Of a stretch of 16,120 nt of DNA, positions 15,308 to 16,120 are shown piece after piece. Each line of letters starts with the position of its first letter. Positions within the stretch are counted from its first letter, which is position 1. A program made the position numbers and the translations under genes. Source of the stretch: an uncultured Clostridia bacterium (GTDB lineage: Bacteria; Bacillota; Clostridia; TANB77; CAG-508); the NCBI GenBank assembly GCA_947599995.1, contig CANQFW010000026.1, positions 1-16,120 of the forward strand, given 5' to 3'. The notes under the pieces were generated by a model that did no database searches, had not been told where the DNA came from, and saw only the letters and a program-made list of their open reading frames with translations.

Positions 15308-16120
15308 ATGAAAGTAAAATCAAAATTAGCCTTAGAGGCTTTATTAGATAATATGAAGAAAGATCATATAAGTGAATCTTCAGCACAATGTGCATATTAT
15401 GTAATACTGTCATTTATACCATTTATAATATTGCTACTTACACTAATTCAATATACAAATGTTGATTCACAGCAACTGTTTGAAATTATATCCAATGTCG
15501 TACCCAACAGCATGAATGAGATGGTATTAGGAATAGTAAGAGAAGTATATTCAAAATCTATAGGAACGGTTTCTATATCTTTAGTATTTACACTGTTTTC
15601 AGCAGATAAAGGTCTATTTGCTTTAACTAAAGAGCTACATTTGATATATAATTATAGTAGTAACAAAGAAAAATCTTTTTTTTATTTAAAAATTATGTCA
15701 CTAATACAAACTATTATATTTATTATAATTATTACTTTTTCACTTGTGGTAATGGTGTTTAGAAATACAATTATTTCTACTATAAGGGAAAATTCTGAAT
15801 TTTTTAAAAATTATAATTTTAATTCCGAAATAGGAACTCGTATAGCATTTATTGTAGTAGCTTTTATAATGTTTTTAGTTATATACAGATTTATGTCAGG
15901 GCACAAAATTAAGATTAGATATCAAATTATAGGGGCGTTATTTGCATCTATCACAATAAATGTTATTTCTTTTGTGTTTTCTAGATATTTGGAGATATTT
16001 AAAGGATTCTCTACTACTTATGGGAGTTTGACCACTTTAATGTTAATAATGATGTGGACTTATTCATGTTTTTATGTTTTGCTTTTAGGAGCCGAGATTA
16101 ATAAGGTTTATAATACCAAA
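15308..16120 (+). CDS. YihY/BrkB-family membrane protein, 3' truncated by window
   Basis: The frame is open from ATG 15308 to the window end (271 codons, no stop), so this is a partial gene. It encodes a polytopic protein of the YihY/virulence factor BrkB family, whose function is not established (often misnamed ribonuclease BN). Seen: ESSAQCAYYVILSFIPFIILLL (residues 22-43, first membrane helix), SADKGLFALTKELHLIY (about 98-114) in the position of the family W-S-x-G segment, and the late motif YGSLTTLMLIMMWTY followed by LLGAEINKVY (about 258-267). About six membrane helices are visible. It starts 19 bp after mtaB; AAAGGA (15290-15295) is 12 nt from the ATG and AAGG (15301-15304) only 3 nt, so the start is moderately certain. 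Confidence 0.87.
   Translation, partial: MKVKSKLALEALLDNMKKDHISESSAQCAYYVILSFIPFIILLLTLIQYTNVDSQQLFEIISNVVPNSMNEMVLGIVREVYSKSIGTVSISLVFTLFSADKGLFALTKELHLIYNYSSNKEKSFFYLKIMSLIQTIIFIIIITFSLVVMVFRNTIISTIRENSEFFKNYNFNSEIGTRIAFIVVAFIMFLVIYRFMSGHKIKIRYQIIGALFASITINVISFVFSRYLEIFKGFSTTYGSLTTLMLIMMWTYSCFYVLLLGAEINKVYNTK

Overview
The window looks like a chromosomal segment of a low-GC member of the Bacillota, most likely an uncultured gut-type Clostridia. The evidence is AT-rich DNA, heavy use of ATA and AGA codons, strong purine-rich Shine-Dalgarno (SD) sites, a Gram-positive style type IV pilus (T4P) locus without a secretin, and a trmR-U32 gene pair resembling B. subtilis yrrM-yrrO. No tRNA, rRNA, CRISPR array, transposase or phage gene was seen.

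Positions 1-7185 hold a T4P cluster on the + strand: a PilD-like prepilin peptidase, two small prepilin-like proteins, the assembly ATPase PilB, a PilT-type ATPase and the platform protein PilC, followed after 27 bp by a ROK-family sugar kinase. The ATPases and platform look functional. The substrate side looks unusual: the PilD homologue has lost both recognisable catalytic aspartates while keeping its four-cysteine domain, and neither prepilin has Glu at mature position 5. Both prepilin genes also have their SD about 40 nt before the first ATG. A major pilin and PilM/N/O are not in the window.

Positions 7186-9210 hold a good intrinsic terminator, a second hairpin, a near-consensus sigma-A promoter and typA (bipA).

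Positions 9292-12697 relate to tRNA wobble-uridine modification. A 107-aa protein of unknown function overlaps a trmR-like O-methyltransferase gene that is broken by one extra base at about 9737. Further on is a U32-family gene (TrhP/YrrO type). Between them, on the opposite strand, sits a compositionally different gene with its own promoter, operator-like palindrome and terminator. It encodes a RelA/SpoT-type (p)ppGpp synthetase domain behind a predicted membrane helix and has no hydrolase domain. It looks like an accessory insertion and is the most interesting single gene here.

Positions 12700-16120 continue on the + strand: a PLP-dependent methionine gamma-lyase/YnbB-family protein, MtaB (ms2t6A37 tRNA methylthiotransferase), and the first 271 codons of a YihY/BrkB-family membrane protein cut by the window end. 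U32, the lyase gene, mtaB and yihY are tightly packed and could share the promoter near 11365-11393.
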